Part shown: positions 24,348 through 33,300 of the stretch, one piece after another
Position numbering within the stretch: the stretch's first letter is position 1
How the letters are laid out: every line of letters starts with the position of its first letter
Source: Candidatus Aenigmatarchaeota archaeon
GTDB taxonomy: Archaea > Aenigmatarchaeota > Aenigmatarchaeia > QMZP01 > QMZT01
Assembly: GCA_016932215.1 (NCBI GenBank)
Contig: JAFGDH010000001.1
Location: 1-49,588, forward strand
Length of the DNA stretch: 49,588 nucleotides
Reading direction: 5' to 3'
Translations under genes and position numbers: made by a program
The notes under the pieces: model-generated
What the model saw: the letters and a program-made list of their open reading frames with translations, nothing else
The model's database searches: none
Told to the model about the DNA's origin: nothing

Positions 24348-26060
24348 CTATGGTCCCACACCGCTTAGTCGATAGCAGGTTTCTTTTATAAGCTCGTTTA
24401 ATTCTGCAACCTGCGGTCCGAAGTAATCCCCGAACGTTTTGTTTATCCTTTCCCTTACAGTGTGCTCGTATGGCCCGGGCTTCAAGAAATAATATCTCAG
24501 GGGCATGAACATACCCTTCAGCCAGCCCCCGAAAGATTCACCTGTTTTGACGGTTTTCTTCTTGAACTTGAACAATGATTCCAGCCTGCGGACGGCTTCT
24601 TCCTCTTTCTTGAATTCATCCTCAATGCTTTTTAGAAATCCCTTTTCCACCTTGCTCAGCCCTATGAGTTCCTCCACTTCGCGGTCGAATGCCTTCTCCT
24701 TAACCGCCATTTCCATGTGGAAGAGAAGCATGACATTCTTGGAAAGTATGAAAGGATAGATATGGAAGTACTGGTCCTCCATCACCATCGGGCCGCTGGA
24801 ACCCTTCTTGTACTGGCATTCATAGTCTATGTCAACGAACGCGTAATAAGCGAACCTCTCGTCGAAAATCGGGCCGGGATGGGCTCCCAGTATCTCACCT
24901 TTCTTGTCCCTAGCTCCGGTCATACGTATTTTCTTTATGAAATCCCTTGCGACTATGTAATATGGATTGTGGCCTTCCTTATTCTCCCTTTTTTTCATGT
25001 CCGCTTTGTCGTGGTATATCCTGACATTGTATTTTTTCTCAAGAATCTTGCACTTCTTCTTTACCCAGTCATCGTACGGGTCAAGTTCGTAACCCTGACC
25101 CTGAAGTATGATCGGCTTGGCCATCTCCTCCGGCATGATCGGCTTGTACATCCAGAGTTTGGCGTAAACGTAACCCTGCGGCGTGTTTGCGAAAACCAGG
25201 GGATTGTGAAGGTTGGCTGAAGGAACCTGTATCTCTTCCTGTTCCCTGATCTGCTTATAAAGCGATACTATCGGCTTCAGCCATTCCCTGTACTGGTCTA
25301 TCGACCTTTCCCTCGATTGTAACAGATTGCGGATGCGTGCGTACCTTTCCTTTACGTCCGGGAAGAATAGCTTCTTCCATTCCTTGTAAAGCTCGTTCTT
25401 CGTGCGTAGCACGACAGCCTCTGCTTTCGAGACCTTGACCTCCTTCATTATCTCCTCAGGGCTGTCTAGCTTCGTGGGCATTCTTATGAAATCTGAGATT
25501 ATGGTAGGCCACCTCTTGGCCATGGTAATCATCGAATAACCCTCACCCGTGTATGCGTCTACCCTGTCGACGAATAGCGATCGAAGGACGTGCTCGTCAC
25601 TCTCGTTCTCCGCCTTCTTGAAGAAGTCGAGTATGTCCCTGTACTTCCTGAGGTCATGCTTCAGAAGCTCGTAATCTGCGACCGCCTGGGCGGCGCTCGC
25701 CATACCAGATTTTATTCTTCCTTCCAGCCGCTCCTTTTGAGACATCAGCGGAACGAAAGCGGGCGGAGCGGCGGGGGTGACCGCAATGAATTCATCTGCC
25801 TTGTAAACGTTCCAGTGCCACTTCGCCGATCTGTAAAGCCATACGTTGTATATTATCTCAGACTGCCCTTCCAGCGTGACCGGATTAATTGATGTTCTCT
25901 GGTCGATAAGGGCCGGAGAAACCACCGCCTCCCCCAGCAAGCCCTTTTTCGCCCTTGCCTCGTCGAGAATATCGTCGACGAGCAGCCCAGACGGGACTTC
26001 GATTTCCTTTTTCTTCTTCCTCAGTCCGAGATCAACCGCGATATCATTTATTATTCCCAT
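24348..26060 (-). CDS. Conserved-looking protein of unknown function, 570 residues
   Basis: I do not recognise this family. There is no signal peptide and no clear membrane helix. The N-terminus (DLGLRKKKKEIEVPSGLLVDDI) is basic, and the body is aromatic-rich with several charged helical stretches (LKHDLRKYRDILDFFKKAE, IRNLLQSRERSIDQYREWLKP). A region around 370-450 has beta-like segments (YYIVARDFIKKIRM, FAYYAFVDIDYECQY, QYFHIYPFILSKNVMLLFHMEM). The C-terminal half holds another coiled-coil-like stretch (LKSIEDEFKKEEEAVRRLESLFKF). Context: it is coupled to the split TIM-barrel gene and lies 49 bases after a small two-helix membrane protein. It may form a complex with both; that is inference. 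Confidence 0.6.
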   Translation of the reverse strand: MGIINDIAVDLGLRKKKKEIEVPSGLLVDDILDEARAKKGLLGEAVVSPALIDQRTSINPVTLEGQSEIIYNVWLYRSAKWHWNVYKADEFIAVTPAAPPAFVPLMSQKERLEGRIKSGMASAAQAVADYELLKHDLRKYRDILDFFKKAENESDEHVLRSLFVDRVDAYTGEGYSMITMAKRWPTIISDFIRMPTKLDSPEEIMKEVKVSKAEAVVLRTKNELYKEWKKLFFPDVKERYARIRNLLQSRERSIDQYREWLKPIVSLYKQIREQEEIQVPSANLHNPLVFANTPQGYVYAKLWMYKPIMPEEMAKPIILQGQGYELDPYDDWVKKKCKILEKKYNVRIYHDKADMKKRENKEGHNPYYIVARDFIKKIRMTGARDKKGEILGAHPGPIFDERFAYYAFVDIDYECQYKKGSSGPMVMEDQYFHIYPFILSKNVMLLFHMEMAVKEKAFDREVEELIGLSKVEKGFLKSIEDEFKKEEEAVRRLESLFKFKKKTVKTGESFGGWLKGMFMPLRYYFLKPGPYEHTVRERINKTFGDYFGPQVAELNELIKETCYRLSGVGP

Positions 26061-26109
26061 AATATCCTGTTAATAATTGTAGCAGGAGAATTAAAATTGT
26101 TTGCATTGA

Positions 26110-26301
26110 TTATTGTATCATTATAAGGTATATTCCCACTACCAGGAGTATCAAACCCATTATTATCCCGTTGACGTCAAACTTGGGTCCTGACTGGGGA
26201 TTCTGGTGCGACTGGATTCCTGGAAAAAACACCGTCAGAAACAATCCTATCAAAATAAGCACAACACCTACCAGTTTCAGGGCGATCCATTCCAAAACCA
26301 T
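26110..26301 (-). CDS. Small two-helix membrane protein
   Basis: A 63-residue protein with two hydrophobic helices (about 6-27 and 46-62) joined by a short polar loop (GIQSHQNPQSGPKFDVNG). No family is recognised. It is first in a three-gene reverse run (membrane protein, 570-residue protein, split TIM barrel) and shares a 45-base divergent promoter region with the pair of paralogs on the other strand. It may anchor the downstream products to the membrane. The single ATG at 26301 is the only good start. Confidence 0.55.
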   Translation of the reverse strand: MVLEWIALKLVGVVLILIGLFLTVFFPGIQSHQNPQSGPKFDVNGIIMGLILLVVGIYLIMIQ

Positions 26302-26346
26302 ACTAATTTATAGTTAACTTAAAGAAAATATAAATAGTGATGAAAT
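26302..26346. promoter_or_regulatory. Compact divergent promoter
   Basis: The 45-base gap between the divergent genes contains AATATAAATA at 26326-26335. Read on the plus strand it is a TATA-like box about 20 bases before the ATG at 26347, implying a leaderless or nearly leaderless transcript. Read on the minus strand (TATTTATATT) it lies about 28 bases before the ATG at 26301. A single AT-rich element could thus serve both directions and co-regulate the two gene groups. Inference from position only. Confidence 0.4.
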
Positions 26347-26859
26347 ATGCCCGCCTTTGCCCGAACAAAAATGGTTCTGCAGGAAGACTGTTATCAGGAC
26401 AAGCCTGAAAGGCCGCTGATGAAGTATGTCGGCCCCAACGTGATAAAGCTTTATTACAAGTCCTACGAACTTCTTAAAGCGATATTCCAGTGTTCTGACG
26501 CCGACATAGAGGAAGAAAGGTTCAACTGGGGGAAGGGGGAAAAGGAGAAGTTCAAGGTCAGATGGTTTGTCCACAAGGACATAGACGCTTACACGTACCT
26601 TTACATAAGGGTTGACGTTTCTGGATCAGGTGATGAAAAGAACGGTAGCGCCAAGATACAACTCAAACCGGTCATGAGGACCGAATACCCTCAGGACACC
26701 ATATGGCAGAGGTCATTGTTTTACGAGATGATGAGGATGTTCTGGCACAGGGCGTTCTACCATGAAAAAAGGGAAAGGATCGGCGAGGAGTGCAGATCAC
26801 TCGTTATCCAGTTCCAGCGGCAGATGAATGAATTCTTCAAGCAGTTAAGGGAAATGTGA
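26347..26859 (+). CDS. Unknown protein, first of a tandem paralog pair (170 residues)
   Basis: I do not recognise the family. The protein aligns over its length with its downstream neighbour: LQEDCYQ / IQDDCFA, MKYVGPNVIKLYY / VEYAGPDPFAFYR, ELLKAIFQCS / NILRPVFEIG, FKVRWFVHKDIDAYTYL / VQLYVHWLAKRSYSAFT, AKIQLKPVMRTEY / FRMEIEPILRHNI. The order is helix, several antiparallel strands, then a long amphipathic C-terminal helix, vaguely like START/SRPBCC helix-grip proteins, but this is weak. There is no signal peptide. The ATG at 26347 lies just after a TATA-like box. Overlapping GTG and close spacing make an operon with the second copy. Confidence 0.6.
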   Translation: MPAFARTKMVLQEDCYQDKPERPLMKYVGPNVIKLYYKSYELLKAIFQCSDADIEEERFNWGKGEKEKFKVRWFVHKDIDAYTYLYIRVDVSGSGDEKNGSAKIQLKPVMRTEYPQDTIWQRSLFYEMMRMFWHRAFYHEKRERIGEECRSLVIQFQRQMNEFFKQLREM

Positions 26860-26864
26860 CCTGC

Positions 26865-27362
26865 ATGGCCAAGGTAGAGATACAGGATGATTGTTTTGCA
26901 CCAAGGAGAACGAGATGGGTAGAATATGCCGGACCTGACCCGTTCGCTTTCTATCGCGAGGGAAGGAACATACTCCGTCCGGTCTTCGAGATCGGTACGT
27001 CATCCACGGGAGAGCCCAGGTTCATGTGGGACTGGACAGGCGATCCCGTCCAGCTGTATGTTCACTGGCTGGCCAAAAGGAGCTACAGCGCATTCACCAC
27101 TATGATGTTCAGCTGCAGGTGCGTGGGTTTCAAGTCCAAAGCGAAAAACGAAGGGACCTTCAGGATGGAGATAGAACCCATACTGAGGCACAACATATCG
27201 GGAAGCAGGCTCGTGATATTTTTCTGGTGGATGTACTGGTATCTTTTTTACAACCGGGCGAGGCAGGGCATGATCGAAAGGTGCAAGGACCAGGCCGAGA
27301 GGTTCATGAACGTCATAAAGACAATGTACCATCTCGGGACTTTCACCGAAGAAACAATCTGA
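26865..27362 (+). CDS. Unknown protein, second of a tandem paralog pair (165 residues)
   Basis: This is the diverged duplicate of the preceding gene (see aligned blocks there). It keeps the DDCF, YAGPDPF, YVHWLAKRSYSAF and MEIEPILRHNI blocks. Its C-terminal helix is more aromatic and hydrophobic (LVIFFWWMYWYLFYNRAR), which might insert into or lie on a membrane, unlike the charged equivalent in copy one (EMMRMFWHRAFYHEKRER). The ATG at 26865 is preferred; a GTG at 26856 overlaps the upstream stop. The stop lies one base from the convergent ABCE1 gene. The two copies may form a heterodimer; that is inference. Confidence 0.6.
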   Translation: MAKVEIQDDCFAPRRTRWVEYAGPDPFAFYREGRNILRPVFEIGTSSTGEPRFMWDWTGDPVQLYVHWLAKRSYSAFTTMMFSCRCVGFKSKAKNEGTFRMEIEPILRHNISGSRLVIFFWWMYWYLFYNRARQGMIERCKDQAERFMNVIKTMYHLGTFTEETI

Positions 27363-27363
27363 A

Positions 27364-29157
27364 TTATTTTAAGTAATAATATTCCCCGGATTCCTTCTGC
27401 TCCCTGTCTTTCTGGGAATCGGGCTTGTTGGCCCTTGCCCTGCCGGTTGACGGATCCCTTCTGAAGGTAACCGAAAGGCTCTTCAGGAAGGAATTCATAC
27501 CCTTCTGGATTTCGCAAGGTCTCCTTCCGATTCCGTTCGAACCGGACTTCCCCTCGAAAACCATTATCCTGTCCGATACCGAATCTATGACCTGCAGGTC
27601 GTGGTCTATCACGAATGCGGATACACCCCTTTCTTCGACGTGCGAACGGAGTATTTTGCAGACGCTGAGCCTCTGTTCAACATCAAGAAAAGCGGATGGC
27701 TCGTCCATGAGAAGCATGTCATGTTCCCTCCCGAGGCATGCTGCTATGAATACGGCCTGGAGTTCCCCGCCTGAAAGATTCTTCATTCTCTTGTCGAGGT
27801 TTCTCGTTATTACCAGTGATTCCAGCAGCCTTTTGAATTCAGAGTCGATGCAGGTTTTTCCGGAATTCTTTTCAAGGTATTCCCTCACCGTAATCTCACC
27901 CTCGTCATTCCCGATTACAAGTCTCTGGGGCTTGTATGAAATCTTCAGTCCATCTGTGGGCTTTCCCTTATCCGGTTCAAGCTCGCCGACCATCATCCTT
28001 ATGAAGGTGGTTTTCCCTATGCTGTTCGGGCCGAGTATCCCTATTATCTCGCTTTGGTGTATTTCCCCGGCCTCCGTCCGCATCTCAAAACCTTCGAACT
28101 TCTTCTCAAAACCATCGAAATCCAGGAATTTCTGGTTCTTTACGGACATCTGGGGCCTGTTCCTGAATATTATGGGTTTATCACGGAAACGCACGTTCTC
28201 CTCCTTTATGTAGCCTTCCAGATACGTGTTTATTCCGACACGGACGCCTGAAGGATTGGACACGACACCGAAAACCCCGGGTTTTCCGTAAAGTATGTGG
28301 ACATCATCGCTCAGATAGTCCAGTATAGCCAGATCGTGTTCTACCACCATTACCATGGCCTTCCCGGAAAGAGATCGGATTTCCCTTGCCGCGAGAAGTC
28401 TCTGTTTTACGTCCAGGTAAGATGATGGTTCATCAAAAAAATAGAAGTCAGAGTCCTTGGAAAGCACGGCCATTATGGCAAGCAGCTGGAGCTCCCCCCC
28501 GGAAAGTTCTGATACCTTCTTCATCATCATTTCGGTTACCCCGAATTTTTCAGCGAGTTTACCGACCCTTTCGGCATCACCTGTCTTTTCCAGGAGTTTT
28601 TTCACGCTCCCTGACCATGTGTTGGGGATCAGGTCAACATGCTGGGGCTTGTATCCCACCTTTATTCCCTTTCCCCTGAGGGTTTCAAGATAACGCTGGA
28701 GTTCCGTGCCCTTGAATCTCTCGATGAATCTCTCCCAGTCGAACTTTTCCCCGGGTACACCCGTGTTTGGCTGTATATCCCCTGAAAGTATGTTAAGAAC
28801 AGTCGTCTTTCCCACACCATTCGGACCGATAAGGCCAACTACCATGTTGCTCTTCGGCACCGGAAGCCTGAACAACGCGAACCCGTTCTTTCCGTACCTG
28901 TGGACCGGATTCTCCTCCAGTTCCTTGGGGAGATTTACCACGGAAAGCGCATGGAATCCCATCTTGTCGCATTTCTTTATGCACAGCAGGCAACCAATAC
29001 ACAATTCCTCGTTTATCGCGGGGAAAACGCTGGTGTCATCTATGTAAATGCATTCTTCCCCGCTCCTGTTGACAGGACAGGCCTTCTGGCAGTGATACCC
29101 GCATTTTACGTTCCTGCAAAGCTCCCTGTCGATCACGGCTATCCTTTTCTTTTCCAT
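27364..29157 (-). CDS. rli: Ribosome recycling ATPase ABCE1 (RNase L inhibitor homolog)
   Basis: A 597-residue protein that splits post-termination ribosomes in archaea and eukaryotes. The N-terminal Fe-S domain has Cys blocks CRNVKCGYHCQKACP and CIGCLLCIKKCD for two 4Fe-4S clusters. Two ABC domains follow, with Walker A GPNGVGKTT and GPNSIGKTT, signature motifs LSGGELQLLAI and LSGGELQAVFI, and Walker B YFFDEPSSYLD and LLMDEPSAFLD. A hinge region joins them. The tail (SFLKSLSVTFRRDPSTGRARAN) carries the basic Rxx patch usual in ABCE1. It is the last gene of a reverse operon behind a VanZ-like gene (one base away) and two surface-protein genes, an unusual setting. Confidence 0.97.
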   Translation of the reverse strand: MEKKRIAVIDRELCRNVKCGYHCQKACPVNRSGEECIYIDDTSVFPAINEELCIGCLLCIKKCDKMGFHALSVVNLPKELEENPVHRYGKNGFALFRLPVPKSNMVVGLIGPNGVGKTTVLNILSGDIQPNTGVPGEKFDWERFIERFKGTELQRYLETLRGKGIKVGYKPQHVDLIPNTWSGSVKKLLEKTGDAERVGKLAEKFGVTEMMMKKVSELSGGELQLLAIMAVLSKDSDFYFFDEPSSYLDVKQRLLAAREIRSLSGKAMVMVVEHDLAILDYLSDDVHILYGKPGVFGVVSNPSGVRVGINTYLEGYIKEENVRFRDKPIIFRNRPQMSVKNQKFLDFDGFEKKFEGFEMRTEAGEIHQSEIIGILGPNSIGKTTFIRMMVGELEPDKGKPTDGLKISYKPQRLVIGNDEGEITVREYLEKNSGKTCIDSEFKRLLESLVITRNLDKRMKNLSGGELQAVFIAACLGREHDMLLMDEPSAFLDVEQRLSVCKILRSHVEERGVSAFVIDHDLQVIDSVSDRIMVFEGKSGSNGIGRRPCEIQKGMNSFLKSLSVTFRRDPSTGRARANKPDSQKDREQKESGEYYYLK

Positions 29158-29158
29158 T

Positions 29159-29572
29159 CTATTCCCCTTTCGAACGTTTTAATAAATTCTTGTGATACCA
29201 GAGTTTAAAATCAATTTTCTTAAATGAAATCCATGCTCCGAATGCGGCACCGGCCGTATCCACTGCAATATCAATAATATCCGCCATCCTCGCCGGGACG
29301 AATAATTGTATGCTTTCGCAAGCCGTTCCGACGAAAAAACCGATCAATATGGGCATTATCATAACTTTCCTTCTTCCCGCGCCAATGTGCGAGAAGACCC
29401 TTCCCCAGAGCAGGCCGTAAACCAGGTAGGCGATGAAATGTTCGATATCACCTCCTCTCAGGAAATCCGTCCTCACCGTCGGGACTGACGGAAGGAAGGA
29501 GAACCACAAAAGGAATAACGTTTCTGCCAATGCGAGTGCAAGATAGGCGTAAAATTTACGGTTATTCTCCAT
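29159..29572 (-). CDS. VanZ-like membrane protein
   Basis: A 137-residue protein with four membrane helices. The VanZ-family pattern is seen: a first helix, then SFLPSVP, then DIEHFIAYLVYGLLWG (conserved His), GFFVGTACESIQLFVPARMADIIDIAVDTAGAAFGAW (conserved E, R, D and D residues). VanZ-like proteins are linked in bacteria to teicoplanin resistance and cell-envelope lipids; the archaeal role is unknown. It lies one base upstream of ABCE1 and 34 bases downstream of the thioredoxin-fold gene. Confidence 0.82.
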   Translation of the reverse strand: MENNRKFYAYLALALAETLFLLWFSFLPSVPTVRTDFLRGGDIEHFIAYLVYGLLWGRVFSHIGAGRRKVMIMPILIGFFVGTACESIQLFVPARMADIIDIAVDTAGAAFGAWISFKKIDFKLWYHKNLLKRSKGE

Positions 29573-29605
29573 ATGATTTTTTGATCTGGGTGGTTAATAA
29601 ATGGT

Positions 29606-30328
29606 TCACTTCTTTCTTTTTTTTCGTCCCTTTCCCATCTTCACGATCACTAATACGATAAATAAAATTACAATTATAAATATTGCCGCTATTATCAGGT
29701 AATCTTCCATGCTCTGTGGGTTTGTTATGTTTTCAATAGCATTTGTGATATCATCTATACCAATTATTTGATTCCCCCCGTTTTCTTTCCCTTCTTCGTC
29801 TCCGGGAATGATATACTCTTCCCCGCTGTCCTGCGGGATTTCCCCGACCTGATCCCCGGCGATGACAGCGGGTTCGCCTGGGAGATCCGTTCCTTCGCCG
29901 ATATCGTTCGGCGGTGTTGTCGTGCCGTCAACCATCGGGCACTCGTTGCCGTCCTGTGTCGTGAAGTGTATTATCCTCTTTTCCAGACCGGCGCGTATGT
30001 CATCCATGCTGATCAGGAAGTCATACTTCCCGAAGAGAACGGAAGGAAGATACCTGTAAATCCCGTACTTCTGCCTGTAAAGATTGAATACTTGCTCGTT
30101 CCCCGGGAGGCTGAGATCGTATGTTATGACCATAGTGTTGTTGTATATCTGAGTCATGTTCTCCATGAATGCATCGATGGTCAGACAGTTGGGGCAGTTC
30201 TGTTCGGTGAAATGAATGAAGCACACATCGTTAGTTTCCTGTGATCTTATCTGAGGAATGATCAGCAGAGAAAAAAATAACAAAATTATGATAACATTCA
30301 GTTTCATGATTAATTTTTTGTCGGCCAT
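29606..30328 (-). CDS. Secreted thioredoxin-fold protein with C-terminal membrane anchor
   Basis: A 240-residue exported protein. Residues 8-28 form a signal or anchor (NVIIILLFFSLLIIPQI). A thioredoxin-like domain follows, with CPNC at 45-48 in CFIHFTEQNCPNCLTID, then VITYDLSLPGNEQVFNLYRQKYGIY and a region near YLPSVLFGKYDF that replaces the usual cis-Pro loop (P before S-V). A 75-residue Gly/Glu/Pro-rich linker leads to a C-terminal membrane helix and a basic tip. It may form or reduce disulphides in surface proteins. The ATG at 30328 follows the VWA stop by five bases; an ATG at 30343 would overlap it. The cysteine-rich VWA protein upstream is a plausible client. Confidence 0.72.
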   Translation of the reverse strand: MADKKLIMKLNVIIILLFFSLLIIPQIRSQETNDVCFIHFTEQNCPNCLTIDAFMENMTQIYNNTMVITYDLSLPGNEQVFNLYRQKYGIYRYLPSVLFGKYDFLISMDDIRAGLEKRIIHFTTQDGNECPMVDGTTTPPNDIGEGTDLPGEPAVIAGDQVGEIPQDSGEEYIIPGDEEGKENGGNQIIGIDDITNAIENITNPQSMEDYLIIAAIFIIVILFIVLVIVKMGKGRKKRKK

Positions 30329-30333
30329 GATAT

Positions 30334-33300
30334 TTATCCCCATATTCTTATCTCCAGCTCCGAGGGTCCCCAGAGGGATGGTATCTGCGAAATATAATCG
30401 GCGGAAAAGCTCACCTCTGGGGTTATCTCCAGATCTATCGGGTTCGTCTGGTTAACCGCGTCATATGGTTCACCAAATGTCCCGTCGCCGTACGTGTTAG
30501 GGTTGGTGTCATTTATGAAATTCAGCATGTCCATGAGCCTCATGAAAGCGTCATCGACACTGTCGTTCTGGGGGTCGAACACATCCGAAGGGAACGGGCC
30601 CACCTGTACCTGGCTGGAACCGTCAGGAACATTGTCACCGTTGGAATCGTAATATATTGTTACGGTTGAACCCTTGAGTTTCTGGAAAACCCCGCTGTAT
30701 CCCTGGAGACCCACGCCGGTTATTCCCAATGTGTAAATCACGCGCGAATCCGGGGAGCCCCCCGTTCCGTTTACTGGCCCGAGTCCTGTTCCCAGGCGGA
30801 CCGAATTGTTCCCGCCGGGCTTCAGCAGGTTGACGGGTATGTTGATTACGTACGGATCACCTATGTCCCCGTAATCGCTCGAAAAATTCCCGAGCCAGTA
30901 AACGTTGGTCCAGTTCTGGTTCGGTGTGTTTGACGAATTGATCCACAGCCGGTCTGTCCAGTAATATGATGAGTACGACGTTATCTTGGAATCCAGTACC
31001 CTGGTGTTGTTCTGTATGAAGAACCATCCCTCCTTTGTCCCTGTAAGGTTATCGGTTATCGTTGAATTGCCGGTCACATCCCCAAGCCTCGGGGATTCGA
31101 ATTTAAGGGTTATTTCCCCGTAGCTCAGAGGTTCTGATATAGGTTTGTATTCATAGGAAATGTAAGAATCCGGATAGAGCGTATTGTTGGTTTTGACTTC
31201 CCCTGTTATGACGACTGCCTGCGCCTTGAACGCGATCTCCAGGATATCCCTCGCTATCTGCCTGTATATCTCAACAAGCTCGTCCGAATCAGAGCTTACG
31301 TAAAAATTAGAGCAGTTGTCGCAGCAGGCGATGTCACGAAGCGTGTCGGTATCCGCTCCCGACCCGAAGGCGACGGAATATATGCTTATATTGTATTTGT
31401 CATGGGCCTCGCATGCCTTGTCTATTGCCTCCTGAGACGGGGTGGGATCCCCATCCTGGCAGTTGTTGCAGTCTCCTATCCTTGTGTTTGCGTGGCCATC
31501 GCTCATCACGAGCATGGCCTTGAAGCGGTTGTAAGGGACATAGTCAATGCTTTCGGTGGTGGTGATACTTACGTTACGGAATGACCACGTGTTACCGCTT
31601 CCCGTCCTCCTGCATCCACCGTCTATTCCCGTTCCAGGATCCTCCATAGATCCTGCGGTAAATGTCAGGTTATTCTCCCCGTTGTTTATCCAGAACGCCG
31701 GAAGATCGAACGTTACGTTCTGCCACACGTTGGTACCGCTCCATTCTTGGTGCCTTACCCTTCCTATGAAATTATCGTTCAGGTATATGCAGTTGTAATA
31801 ATACGGATCCACGTCCTTGGCTTCGAACACGAGCCTTCCTGCCTTCAGGTTGGATTTATTTATGGACATATCCATCGTAACGTTTATAATCTCGCTTGTC
31901 GGTGGGGAGTAATAAGATGAATTGGTGATTCCAATTGCTATATTGTCGAACATGAAATAGCCCCATTCCGAGCTCTCGGTACCTAGTATTTTTCCTCCTA
32001 TATCAAGATAGTACATTCCCTGCCCTTCTATCCATTGGGTCAGGTTCTGGTAGAAATTACCGGAAAAGTCATCATCAGGATTGTTTCTCGTGTCTATCTC
32101 TTCGTCACCGTCTGATCCCCAGTCGCCGGAATCCATATCACTTCCAAGGTAATGGTATCCGGAAGTCGGGGAATACCATCTTCCCTTTATCCATACCTGG
32201 TCGGAGTCCTCGAACGGTTCGTCATTACCGTCCCATTCGTAATCCATCGAAAAATATAACCAGTCGCCTCCGGCTATGTAAGAATAAATCTCATCGGTTA
32301 TGTTAACCTCTATACCATACGCCCCCGAACAGTCGTAGTTGGAGCACCTGTTTCTGGCCGGCGATCCTGTTACCATGTCAAGCACCAGTTCACCCCCCGT
32401 AACAGGTGCGTAATCCACGTTATCGTCCCATCCATAAGGTCCGCTGCCATCCTGATTATCCCAGTCCCACCCATCGTCGCCTGATCCCGGGCCGAACGTA
32501 TTGAAGGTCCAGTTAAGCCCGCTGGTAAAATCTATCGGATACGGCAGGTCGGATGTCAGTTCCCAGATGTCCGCATAATCCTTGAAGACAAACCCGCCCG
32601 GGTAATTGATTGTCGTTTCAATGTTGTCTTTGAACTCTTTTGTGTTTTTTGTGAGGTTCTGGAGCTCCCATAATGTTATCCTCACGTCCTTGAAGTTCCA
32701 GTCGTCATGGCTCCCGCCGATCTCGTTGCAGTCGGCTGTTGTCCCGGAAGTCACATTTACGATATTTATGCCCTGGTTGAGCCATTCCTGCCTCACGTCA
32801 TAGACGCAGTCGTGATAACCGTCAGAACTGTCCTCCGCCGGGTAGCACATCCTTCCCAGGTATTTCCCGTTCAGGTAAACACAGTTTTTGTAATATTTGT
32901 TGTTCGCGTCAAGATCCCTTCCGAACACTGTTAATCTCGCCTTGACGAATCTCTGCGGATCGAACGTTATGTTAACGGCAACGTTTACGGATCTAGGTTT
33001 CCCGGCATAATCGTCGCCTATATCGTACCATGTGGTGTTCACTTCAGATGTCATGTTAGTCGCGTATAACGTCTGGGTTTCCATTGCAAGCTTCGTGGCG
33101 GATTCAATCCCGCATGATATGCATGTCCATCCGCACCACTCGTTTGCGTAGTCATCTATTCTGTCCCTTAAGGATTCGTTATCGCCGGTAAGGTCCCTGA
33201 AGGAGCATACGGGACTCGCCCTCTTCCCGTAACCTATCATACCAACCCTGTTGCCCGTCGTGTTGAGAATCGCATCCAGGAAAGCCTTGTTGGAGTCCTG

